A DNA stretch of 5,746 nt. Origin: Chitinophagales bacterium. GTDB taxonomy: Bacteria > Bacteroidota > Bacteroidia > Chitinophagales > Chitinophagaceae. The position numbers were made by a program, and so were the translations under genes. The stretch is taken from contig JAAFHG010000106.1 in NCBI GenBank assembly GCA_013297585.1, positions 4,171 through 9,916 of the forward strand, in the 5' to 3' direction. The notes under the pieces are model-generated. The model was given only the letters and a program-made list of their open reading frames with translations, made no database searches and was not told the origin of the DNA. The number at the start of each line of letters is the position of its first letter. Position 1 is the first letter of the stretch. Below, one piece after another: positions 1-5,683 of this stretch.

Positions 1-478
1 CACCGCTAGCCAAGTGACCTAGTAACGATAAGTTTGGAACAACTTTACCAGCACTATCTAAATACATATCTCTTGAACCTTTGATTGGTGCGGTTTCTCT
101 ATAATCAATAGTCATTTTTTTACCTGAAGATGTATGACCTACTAAAAAACCACCACCACCAATATTACCAGCACGTGGATATACTACTGCCAATGTAAGT
201 TGCGTAGCAATTACTGCATCAAATGCATTACCACCTTGTTGCATTACAGCTGCGCCCACCATACTTGCCAATGGATGCGCACTACTTACAGATGCATTAC
301 TATACAATGCTGATTTTACAATACTATAATGATAAGGATCTACAATTTTACCTGCACCAACAATTTGTATACCTGTCAGATTTTTAAAACCTAACATATC
401 TTTTTTTATTTTTTTTGGCTGCGCAAATATAGCAGCCTGCCCTAAACAAATAATTCCGATATAGATATATGCTTTCAT
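1..478 (-). CDS. ggt: Gamma-glutamyltransferase (N-terminal part, runs off left edge)
   Basis: This is an exported enzyme that cleaves gamma-glutamyl bonds (for example in glutathione) by hydrolysis or transpeptidation. The window holds only the first 159 codons. The start is the ATG at 478-476, which gives a signal peptide (hydrophobic YIYIGIICLGQAAIFA, cleavage likely before Gln20). After a linker of about 40 residues comes the family N-terminus: SSAHPLASMVGAAVMQQGG (residues 65-83), NAFDAVIATQLTLAVVYP, then GNIGGGGF (104-111) and DYRETAP (125-131). Arg127 matches the Arg of E. coli GGT DFREMAP that binds the glutamyl carboxylate. The autoprocessing site and catalytic threonine lie beyond the left edge, so activity cannot be judged. 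The gene is divergent from the M14 peptidase gene, with a shared 131-bp intergenic region. Recognition rests on the motifs and is firm; the symbol follows family usage. Confidence 0.93.
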   Translation of the reverse strand, partial: MKAYIYIGIICLGQAAIFAQPKKIKKDMLGFKNLTGIQIVGAGKIVDPYHYSIVKSALYSNASVSSAHPLASMVGAAVMQQGGNAFDAVIATQLTLAVVYPRAGNIGGGGFLVGHTSSGKKMTIDYRETAPIKGSRDMYLDSAGKVVPNLSLLGHLASG

Positions 479-557
479 AACCGAAAGATAAATGTTTTGC
501 CTAAACCAGCACAATCAAATAGATAAATGCCCTTTCAAATAAAAAACTAACATTTCC

Positions 558-589
558 TTTGGACTGGTTTTTCAGTTGTTATATATTCA
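558..589 (+). promoter_or_regulatory. Candidate Bacteroidota-type promoter for the M14 peptidase gene
   Basis: A TTTG at 558-561 is followed 20 bp later by TATATTCA at 582-589. This resembles the Bacteroidota sigma pattern (TTTG near -33, TAnnTTTG near -7), but the last two bases of the -7 box do not match. Transcription would begin near 594, only about 10-16 nt before the ATGs at 604 and 610. If real, it rules out the in-frame TTG at 559 as a start. Assigned by eye only. Confidence 0.3.
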
Positions 590-609
590 CCTCTCACACA
601 AACATGTTT

Positions 610-3117
610 ATGAGAAAAGTATTATTGGGACTGATGTTGCTTACATCCATCGTTTCATTTGCACAAAACCTACAAAGCCCCGACCAATTTCTTGGCTACA
701 AAGTAGGTACACGTTACACACGTCACCACAAAGTAGTTGAGTATTTTAAAAGTGTTTCTACAGCTTTACCAAGCATGGTAAAAACTGAGAAATACGGAGA
801 AACCAACGAGGGGCGTGAACTGATGATTGCCTACATAGCAACACCAGAAAACTTAAAAAATCTAGATGCTATTCGCTTAAATAATTTACGCATTGCTGGC
901 GCTGCAAAAGATAAAGTTGCACCTATAAGTAAAGATGCTCCTGCCATTGTATGGCTTAGCTACAATGTTCACGGCAATGAAACCTCATCAACTGAAGCTG
1001 CTATGATGACTTTGTATGCATTGGTAGACCCAACCAATACGCAAACCAAAGAATGGTTGAAAAACACCGTAATTATCATGGACCCTTGTATTAACCCTGA
1101 TGGTCGTGACCGCTATGTAAACTGGTTTAACGGTATGGTGGGTAAAAACTATAATCCAAATCCACAATCAAGAGAACATGCAGAACCTTGGCCAGGTGGC
1201 AGAAGTAACCATTACAATTTTGACTTAAATAGAGATTGGGCTTGGCAAACACAAGTAGAAACGCAACAACGCTTGGTAAAATACAACCAATGGCTACCTC
1301 AAATTCATGTTGACTACCACGAGCAAGGCATTAACGAGCCTTACTATTTTGCGCCTGCGGCAGAACCTTTTCACGAACAAATTACTCCATGGCAACGTGA
1401 GTTTCAGAATATGATAGGTAGAAATCATGCTAAATATTTTGATACCAATGGTTGGTTGTTTTTCACCAAAGAACGCTTCGATTTATTTTACCCTTCTTAT
1501 GGCGATACCTACCCTATTTACAACGGCTCAATAGGTATGACATATGAGCAAGGTGGCGGCGGTAGAGGTGGTTTAGGTGTGGTAAAAGCAGATGGTGATA
1601 CATTAACTTTATTAGACAGAGCAACGCACCATTATACCACAGGTATTTCTACAGTAGAAACAGCTAGTAAAAATGCACAGAAACTGATAGACGAATACAA
1701 ACGCTTTTTTGATGATGCTCGTAGCGCTAAAAATTACACCTATAAAACATATGTTTTAACAAGTGATAATGCAGATAAGCTAGCCGCTGCTGAAAATCTT
1801 TTGAAAAAGAATGGTATTGAATATGGCGTGTTAAGCAATACAACCTTTAAAGGCTTTAACTACAATACTTTAAAAGATGGTGATGCAACCTTAAAAAAAT
1901 ACCACATTGCTGTAAGTATGCAGCAGCCAAAATCGGTATTGGCAACGGTTTTATTAGAACCCAAAGGCAATTTATCTGACTCAAATACTTATGATATTAC
2001 CGCATGGGCGATCCCTTATGCTTATGGTTTAGACGCTTATGCAGTAAAAGAAAACTTAGCTGTATCTGCAAAACCAGTTGAAGGCATTACACCTACAATT
2101 TTACCAGCCAATAAATACGGCTACTTAATTAAATATACCTCGTTAGCTAGTGCCAAAGTGATGGCTAGTTTATTAAAACAAGGCATTAAAGTACGTATGG
2201 CCAACTTACCATTTACCTACAATAAAGAAAGCTACGAGCGTGGAACTTTAATTGTGCTTGGCAAAGGAAACCCTGCTGATGTAAACCTAAAAATTAGCCA
2301 AGCAGTTAAAGGCTCATCTGTAGCAGTAAGTGTGGTAGAAACTGGCTTTATGGATAAAGGTTCTGACTTTGGTAGCCCTGATATTAGCTTTATCAGCGCA
2401 CCTAAAGTGGCTATGCTTAGTGGCGAGCAAACCTCTTCAACTGCGGCTGGCGAAGTTTGGAATTTCTTTGACCAAACCTTAGACTACCCTATTACTTTGT
2501 TTAACACGGCAGACCTTGCAAGAGTAAGCTTGAAAGATTATACCGTGTTGATTATACCAGATGGTAACTATCGTACATTGAGCGATAAAATGATAAGCGA
2601 TAAGCTGAAAGATTTTGTGAGGGGTGGTGGTAAAATTGTAGCTGTTGACAATGCCGTTATGCAATTTGCAAATGGTGATTGGGGCTTGAAAGCGAAAGAA
2701 GATAAAGCTGACGATAAAGACAAAAAAGATGAATATGCTGCCATTAAAAAGTATGCAGAAAATGACCGTTCTCGCATATCTAACCAAATACCAGGCGCTA
2801 TTTACAAAATAGATTTAGACAATACATACCCACTAGCCTACGGCTATCCTGATTATTATTATACTTTAAAACAAGACGATAATATTTACCAATTTTTAAA
2901 AGATGGCTGGAACGTTGGTACCATTAAAAAAGAAGCTTACGTAACTGGTTTTGGTGGTGTAAAAGTGAAAGCTAAACTAAAAGATGGCACTTTATTCGGT
3001 GTACAAAACCTAGGCAACGGTAGCATTGTATACCTAAGCGATGACCCAATTTTCCGTCTGTTCTGGGAAAATGGCAAATTGTTGTTTTGCAATGCGGTGT
3101 TTGTGGCGGGGCAATAA
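610..3117 (+). CDS. Exported M14-family zinc carboxypeptidase with GATase-like domain
   Basis: This is a predicted secreted or periplasmic metallopeptidase of 835 aa that removes C-terminal residues from peptides. The ATG at 610 is chosen because it begins a clean signal peptide (MRKVLLGLMLLTSIVSFAQ). An ATG two codons earlier (604) is nearly as good, while the in-frame TTG at 559 adds 15 poorly signal-like residues. M14 landmarks are all present: zinc ligands H121 and E124 (NVHGNE) and H237 (DYHEQG); substrate-binding Arg in NPDGRDR (166-168) and in FDLNRDW (N207-R208); catalytic Glu E313 (TYEQGG). Residues about 597-690 look like a class I glutamine-amidotransferase-like fold (VAMLSGEQ, VLIIPDGNY, FVRGGGKIVAVDNA) with no Cys at the nucleophile position, so probably structural or binding. 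A K/D-rich linker (about 694-709) leads to a C-terminal beta-domain (IPGAIYKIDLDN, SDDPIFRLFW). The end shows no evident T9SS sorting domain. The exact peptide substrate is unknown. Confidence 0.92.
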   Translation: MRKVLLGLMLLTSIVSFAQNLQSPDQFLGYKVGTRYTRHHKVVEYFKSVSTALPSMVKTEKYGETNEGRELMIAYIATPENLKNLDAIRLNNLRIAGAAKDKVAPISKDAPAIVWLSYNVHGNETSSTEAAMMTLYALVDPTNTQTKEWLKNTVIIMDPCINPDGRDRYVNWFNGMVGKNYNPNPQSREHAEPWPGGRSNHYNFDLNRDWAWQTQVETQQRLVKYNQWLPQIHVDYHEQGINEPYYFAPAAEPFHEQITPWQREFQNMIGRNHAKYFDTNGWLFFTKERFDLFYPSYGDTYPIYNGSIGMTYEQGGGGRGGLGVVKADGDTLTLLDRATHHYTTGISTVETASKNAQKLIDEYKRFFDDARSAKNYTYKTYVLTSDNADKLAAAENLLKKNGIEYGVLSNTTFKGFNYNTLKDGDATLKKYHIAVSMQQPKSVLATVLLEPKGNLSDSNTYDITAWAIPYAYGLDAYAVKENLAVSAKPVEGITPTILPANKYGYLIKYTSLASAKVMASLLKQGIKVRMANLPFTYNKESYERGTLIVLGKGNPADVNLKISQAVKGSSVAVSVVETGFMDKGSDFGSPDISFISAPKVAMLSGEQTSSTAAGEVWNFFDQTLDYPITLFNTADLARVSLKDYTVLIIPDGNYRTLSDKMISDKLKDFVRGGGKIVAVDNAVMQFANGDWGLKAKEDKADDKDKKDEYAAIKKYAENDRSRISNQIPGAIYKIDLDNTYPLAYGYPDYYYTLKQDDNIYQFLKDGWNVGTIKKEAYVTGFGGVKVKAKLKDGTLFGVQNLGNGSIVYLSDDPIFRLFWENGKLLFCNAVFVAGQ

Positions 3118-3138
3118 TATACAAATTTTAATTATTTA

Positions 3139-3173
3139 TAAAAGGCTGTCTCAAAAAATGAGGCAGCTTTTTA
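3139..3173 (+). terminator. Intrinsic terminator after the M14 peptidase gene
   Basis: The arms GCTGTCTC (3145-3152) and GAGGCAGC (3160-3167) form an 8-bp stem with one G-T wobble and a 7-nt loop (AAAAAAT). The stem is extended by a G-T pair and by A-T pairs out to 3139/3173, and is followed by TTTTT at 3168-3172. It begins 22 bp after the M14 stop codon. The flanking A tract means it could also terminate leftward transcription, although no minus-strand gene enters from the right. Confidence 0.85.
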
Positions 3174-3242
3174 CGTTTCTAAAAGTAAATATTCATAAAC
3201 ATTTGTGGTTATTATGCAGCCGTAATATTTATTCGCAGCTAT

Positions 3243-3271
3243 TAAGAGCCTGTTTAAGATCATTTCAATGG
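3243..3271 (+). repeat. Left terminal inverted repeat of the MITE-like element
   Basis: The outer 18 bases (3243-3260) are perfectly repeated in inverted orientation at 3392-3409. The inner 11 bases (3261-3271) match the right arm with two mismatches and one extra base. Confidence 0.85.
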
Positions 3272-3381
3272 TTAATAAGTGCTGCTTTGTGGCTGCAACT
3301 TCGTTAAATTTTTCGCCGTAGGCGTTAAACTATGGCTGCAAAATTTGCCTAGTTTCGTTCAAAAATCTTCTACGCATTATT

Positions 3382-3409
3382 CCATCAAATAATCTTAAAC
3401 AGGCTCTTA
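3382..3409 (-). repeat. Right terminal inverted repeat of the MITE-like element
   Basis: This is the reverse complement of the left arm, ending in CTTAAACAGGCTCTTA. The pairing is perfect over 3392-3409 and partial over 3382-3391. Confidence 0.85.
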
Positions 3410-3628
3410 GTATTGGAGATATAATTTTCTCAATAAAACTACCCTAGCATACTATACTTATTTTAAGCTTTAAGATTTCTTTCACAACAAAAGTTAAATA
3501 CTACGTATCTACTAGCAAATACAGGCACGAAATTTTCTCCTGTAATTGTCTTTTCACATCTTAAAACATTGGCCACAAAATAGAATTCTACCTAACCCTT
3601 TTTATTATTCAACACTAAAACTTCGGTT
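3410..3628. other. AT-rich intergenic remainder, no gene seen
   Basis: Between the MITE-like element and the barrel gene I find no open frame of useful length on either strand, no RNA gene and no terminator. The promoter of the 3629 gene must lie here or start inside the element. The best by-eye match is weak: TTG at 3569-3571 and TACCTAAC at 3589-3596, spaced 17 bp, poor in the -7 box. GAATTCTA at 3583-3590 recurs at 3631-3638 inside the next gene, probably by chance. Confidence 0.6.
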
Positions 3629-4381
3629 ATGAATTCTATCCAAACCATTCGTGTAGCTGCTGCTACCATCTTTGCATTTATAGTTGTAACTATTTCTGCT
3701 CAAAACAAAAACAATTACGAAATTGGTATTAACGCAGGTACACTTATTTACCAAGGCGACCTTACCAACAGTGTTTTTGGTACTTACAAAGGTATAAAGC
3801 CTGCTATAGGTGTGTTTGTAAGTAAAAATTTAGATCCATATTTCTCGTGGCGCATTAATTTATTATATGGTAAAATTGGGGTAGACGAATCTCAGTTTAC
3901 CAACCCTTCGTGGAAGCAATTACGCAACTTTAAGTTTACAACATCTGTTACCGAATTATCTACAGTGCTTGTTTGGAATTTTTTTGGTGATAATGATGAG
4001 AGAGACTACCGCAGGTTTACACCTTATGTATTTGGTGGTGTAGGCATTAGTTTGCTAAACGTAAAAAGAGATTGGAGTAATATTAACCGCTCTGCCTTTG
4101 ATAATAAATCAACAGCAATTGTTGGTTTAGGTACTGATACGGTGCATCATACACCTAAACTGTTGCCAATTATGCCAGTTGGTATTGGCTTAAAATATGC
4201 AATTAACAATAAGCTTAGCTTACGTGCAGAGGGCACTTATCGTGTTGCTTTTTCCGATTATATAGACGGGTTTAGTCAATCTACCAATGCATCAACGAAC
4301 GATAAATACTATGGCCTATCAATAGGTGTAAGCTATAAATTATTTGGTAATAATTACAAGTGCCCCGTAGTAAGGCGATGA
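3629..4381 (+). CDS. DUF6089/PorG-like outer-membrane beta-barrel protein
   Basis: This is a predicted outer-membrane protein of 250 aa. The ATG at 3629 opens a signal peptide (residues 1-24, hydrophobic VAAATIFAFIVVTISA, cleavage before Gln25). The mature part alternates polar and aromatic/hydrophobic residues in strands typical of an 8-10-stranded barrel. It shows the DUF6089 pattern: YEIGINAGTLIYQGDLT near the start, an SWRINLLYGKIG strand, ELSTVLVWNFF in the middle, FTPYVFGGVGISLLN, then MPVGIGLKYAINNKLSLRAEG and FSDYIDGFS, ending in SIGVSYKLFG. Bacteroidota DUF6089 proteins include PorG, a type IX secretion component, but paralogues are common and no other por gene is visible here, so a T9SS role is only a possibility. 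A short basic tail with one Cys (KCPVVRR) follows the last strand. Transcription converges with the small gene at 4388-4567; the stops are 6 bp apart with no terminator between. Confidence 0.85.
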   Translation: MNSIQTIRVAAATIFAFIVVTISAQNKNNYEIGINAGTLIYQGDLTNSVFGTYKGIKPAIGVFVSKNLDPYFSWRINLLYGKIGVDESQFTNPSWKQLRNFKFTTSVTELSTVLVWNFFGDNDERDYRRFTPYVFGGVGISLLNVKRDWSNINRSAFDNKSTAIVGLGTDTVHHTPKLLPIMPVGIGLKYAINNKLSLRAEGTYRVAFSDYIDGFSQSTNASTNDKYYGLSIGVSYKLFGNNYKCPVVRR

Positions 4382-4387
4382 TATTGT

Positions 4388-4567
4388 TTACTGCTTAAAC
4401 ATTGGTACAATTACTAGTTTTACCAGTATTACTATAATGGCTATTAAAAACATAAATACAGAAATACGGTTCATGCCATGCATGTATTTCATCCATTGTG
4501 TACGTTCGTCATTTGGGTCACGCTTTTTAATATACAAATATTCTGCTAGTTGTTTTAAAATTCCCAT
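4388..4567 (-). CDS. 59-aa single-helix membrane protein, DUF6728-like
   Basis: This small open frame runs from the ATG at 4567-4565 to the TAA at 4390-4388. The protein starts MGILKQLAEYLYIKKRDPND, continues through a conserved-looking MKYMHGMNRIS, and then has one strongly hydrophobic segment (about residues 35-55: SVFMFLIAIIVILVKLVIVPM) ending in FKQ. The layout, a charged amphipathic N-terminus with KRDP, a MHGxNRIS block and one C-terminal helix, is what I recall of the Bacteroidota family DUF6728, whose function is unknown. The organised domain pattern and the fit into the gap between a convergent and a divergent neighbour argue that it is real. The positive residues before the helix predict a cytoplasmic N-terminus. 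It shares the 186-bp upstream region with the sigma-factor gene. The family name is from memory and less certain than the gene. Confidence 0.8.
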   Translation of the reverse strand: MGILKQLAEYLYIKKRDPNDERTQWMKYMHGMNRISVFMFLIAIIVILVKLVIVPMFKQ

Positions 4568-4654
4568 GCTGTAAAATTATATTAGTACAACAATATCTTT
4601 TGCTTTTAGTTGTGTAAATATTGTTTCAATAATTATACTTGTTACGCAACCGAA

Positions 4655-4696
4655 TCTTATTTTTTTACGAATAAGAAAAATAAGCGTATTTAACGC
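4655..4696. promoter_or_regulatory. Nested hairpins in the divergent DUF6728-like/sigma-factor intergenic region
   Basis: CTTATTTTT (4656-4664) can pair with AAAAATAAG (4676-4684), or TCTTATT (4655-4661) can pair with AATAAGA (4670-4676); the two pairings exclude each other. Directly after, GCGT (4684-4687) and ACGC (4693-4696) form a small GC-containing hairpin. The site lies just upstream of the candidate sigma-gene promoter, so a regulatory role is possible. In AT-rich DNA the first pairings could also arise by chance. Confidence 0.3.
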
Positions 4697-4704
4697 AGAG
4701 TTAT

Positions 4705-4735
4705 TTTGCTATCTGATTATTTTACTAGTAATTTG
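4705..4735 (+). promoter_or_regulatory. Candidate promoter for the sigma/anti-sigma operon
   Basis: TTTG at 4705-4708 is followed after 20 bp by TAATTTG at 4729-4735, close to the Bacteroidota TTTG / TAnnTTTG pattern though one base short in the second box. The start of transcription would fall near 4741, about 13 nt before the ATG at 4754. This supports that ATG over the in-frame TTG at 4706, which would sit inside the promoter. ECF sigma genes often transcribe themselves from a different, sigma-specific promoter, which I could not identify. Confidence 0.33.
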
Positions 4736-4753
4736 AAAATATCTACCCAAATT

Positions 4754-5317
4754 ATGGATAACAAGCATACACTAAACGCTGACCATTGGATTACCGATTA
4801 TTCCGACGCACTATTTAAATATACAATTATGCGTGTAAGTGATACTGGTGTTGCAGAAGACATTGTTCAAGAAACATTTTTAAGTGCTTGGCGAAGTAGA
4901 GAAAATTACAAAGGTATTGCATCGGAAAAAAACTGGCTATACACTATATGTAAAAATAAAATAATAGATTATTACCGAAAAAAAAGTTCCAGTATTGTTG
5001 AATATGCCGAAGCCGATACTTCGGCAGGAATATTTGATGAAAACGAGCATTGGACTAAAGATACCGCACCAAAAGAATGGAATATTAATTACAATCAAAC
5101 CGTTGAGAAAAAAGAATTCTATAGCATCTTAGAAAAATGTAAATCTAAATTGCAACAAATGCAGCAATCGGTTTTTGTAATGAAATACCTTGAAGACTTA
5201 GATACTGAGGAAATTTGTAAGGTACTTGGAATTACTACGTCTAACTATTGGGTACTAATACACAGAGCCAAGTTAGGCTTAAGAAATTGTTTAGAAAAAA
5301 ACTGGGTAAATCTTTAA
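4754..5317 (+). CDS. ECF-type RNA polymerase sigma factor (TIGR02943-like)
   Basis: This is an alternative sigma factor of 187 aa that directs RNA polymerase to a dedicated set of promoters. The ATG at 4754 is preferred: upstream residues from the in-frame TTG at 4706 do not look like protein of this family, and a promoter-like sequence overlaps them. Sigma region 2 spans about residues 15-77, with the -10-recognising core AEDIVQETFLSAW (34-46) and NWLYTICKNKIIDYYRKK (60-77). A linker of about 50 residues carries HWTKDTAPKEW, typical of the TIGR02943 subgroup as I recall it. Region 4 (about 128-183) has the helix-turn-helix DTEEICKVLGITTSNYWVLIHRAKLGLRNCLEKNW. Length is normal for an ECF factor. 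The next gene starts 9 bp downstream and encodes a small HxxxCxxC protein, the expected anti-sigma partner, so the two form one operon. The inducing signal is not visible in the sequence. Confidence 0.92.
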   Translation: MDNKHTLNADHWITDYSDALFKYTIMRVSDTGVAEDIVQETFLSAWRSRENYKGIASEKNWLYTICKNKIIDYYRKKSSSIVEYAEADTSAGIFDENEHWTKDTAPKEWNINYNQTVEKKEFYSILEKCKSKLQQMQQSVFVMKYLEDLDTEEICKVLGITTSNYWVLIHRAKLGLRNCLEKNWVNL

Positions 5318-5326
5318 AATACAGTA

Positions 5327-5578
5327 ATGAAGCAGTTACTAAATATCACTTGCAAAAAAGCTACTTATCTTATTTCATTAAAAGAGGATAAGGCAATTGG
5401 CTTTTTTGATAATATAAAACTAAAGCTACATTTAGGTATTTGCAGTGTTTGTCGTTTATTTGAAAAACAAAGTTGGTTTATAAAAGTAAATACTAGGCAT
5501 GCACACGAAAATTTAGATAAAACCCTTAGCGACGATGCCAAAGAAAAAATTTCTACTGCTTTAAAAAGCATACAGTAA
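5327..5578 (+). CDS. Small soluble zinc-finger anti-sigma-like protein
   Basis: This 83-aa protein is encoded 9 bp behind the ECF sigma gene. It contains H35-x3-C39-x2-C42 (HLGICSVC), the core of zinc-binding anti-sigma (ZAS) domains, and an earlier Cys9 that could be a further ligand. The N-terminal half (ITCKKATYLISLKED, FFDNIKLKLHLGICSVCRLFEKQ) matches the helical arrangement of ZAS/zf-HC2 anti-sigma factors. The C-terminal half is short, charged and predicted helical (LDKTLSDDAKEKISTALKSI). There is no transmembrane segment, so it should act in the cytoplasm by holding the sigma factor until zinc or thiol chemistry, or a partner, releases it. Position, size and motif all agree; the sensed signal is inference. 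The start at 5327 is the only sensible ATG and has no Shine-Dalgarno sequence, as usual in this phylum. Confidence 0.85.
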   Translation: MKQLLNITCKKATYLISLKEDKAIGFFDNIKLKLHLGICSVCRLFEKQSWFIKVNTRHAHENLDKTLSDDAKEKISTALKSIQ

Positions 5579-5603
5579 CACGCAATACTTTATTAATAAT
5601 CTA

Positions 5604-5620
5604 AATAGTTAGTTACTATT
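5604..5620. repeat. Short perfect inverted repeat downstream of the anti-sigma gene
   Basis: AATAGT (5604-5609) and ACTATT (5615-5620) flank the 5-nt TAGTT. There is no T tract directly after it, so it is not a convincing terminator. It lies just upstream of the candidate promoter of the PhzF-like gene and could be an operator or chance. Confidence 0.25.
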
Positions 5621-5626
5621 GCATAC

Positions 5627-5660
5627 TTTGGTACAATTATTTCTAAAAGTGGTATCTTCA
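5627..5660 (+). promoter_or_regulatory. Candidate promoter for the PhzF-like gene
   Basis: TTTG at 5627-5630 and TATCTTCA at 5653-5660 are spaced by 22 bp and lie about 24 bp before the ATG at 5684. The second box matches TAnnTT but not the final TG. The same TAnnTTCA form occurs before the M14 gene. Weak, by-eye assignment. Confidence 0.25.
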
Positions 5661-5683
5661 CCATTAGATTTAATTGAAACCTT

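Larger units (their letters stand above)
3243..3409. mobile_element. MITE-like element with 18-bp perfect terminal inverted repeats
   Basis: TAAGAGCCTGTTTAAGAT at 3243-3260 recurs as its exact reverse complement at 3392-3409. The match continues imperfectly inward to about 3271 and 3382 (ATTT, then ATGG after one mismatch and a one-base gap), giving terminal repeats of about 30 bp. The 167-bp element has no open frame worth calling, so it is a non-autonomous miniature element or a deletion remnant of an IS. If the mobile ends are read as GAGCC...GGCTC, the flanks are TTAA on the left and TTAG on the right, which would be an imperfect copy of a YTAR-like 4-bp target duplication as seen in IS5-type elements; this is inference. 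Inside are a 9-bp direct repeat TGGCTGCAA (3290-3298 and 3333-3341) and a small hairpin CGCC-GTA-GGCG (3314-3324). The whole element could fold as one long hairpin in RNA. Confidence 0.75.

Noticed and set aside
559..609. In-frame extension of the M14 gene to a TTG start at 559
   Set aside because: It would put 15-17 residues before a clean signal peptide and overlaps a promoter-like sequence; ATG 610 (or 604) fits far better.
2479..2787. Open frames on the minus strand inside the M14 gene (also 2568-2777)
   Set aside because: Low-complexity F/S/I-rich translations antisense to a clearly conserved coding region; no domain pattern.
3139..3173. Possible IS end (GGCTGTCTCA resembles some transposon termini)
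   Set aside because: The matching arm lies only 7 nt away and is followed by a T tract directly after a gene, so an intrinsic terminator explains it fully.
3041..3307. Plus-strand open frame overlapping the end of the M14 gene
   Set aside because: It is out of frame with M14, reads through the intrinsic terminator and into the MITE-like element, and its translation has no recognisable features.
3411..3628. Possible hidden gene or RNA in the remaining gap
   Set aside because: Both strands are interrupted by stops and no tRNA-like or riboswitch-like fold could be recognised by eye.
3583..3645. Imperfect direct repeat GAATTCTA...AACC before and within the start of the barrel gene
   Set aside because: Only 8 bp exact with drifting remainder, and one copy is coding; probably chance.
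4706..4753. In-frame extension of the sigma-factor gene to a TTG start at 4706
   Set aside because: The extra 16 residues are unlike family N-termini and the TTG lies inside the candidate -33 box; ATG 4754 is the better start.
5365..5571. Minus-strand open frame inside the anti-sigma gene
   Set aside because: It is wholly antisense to the anti-sigma-like gene, which has motif and operon support; no independent evidence.
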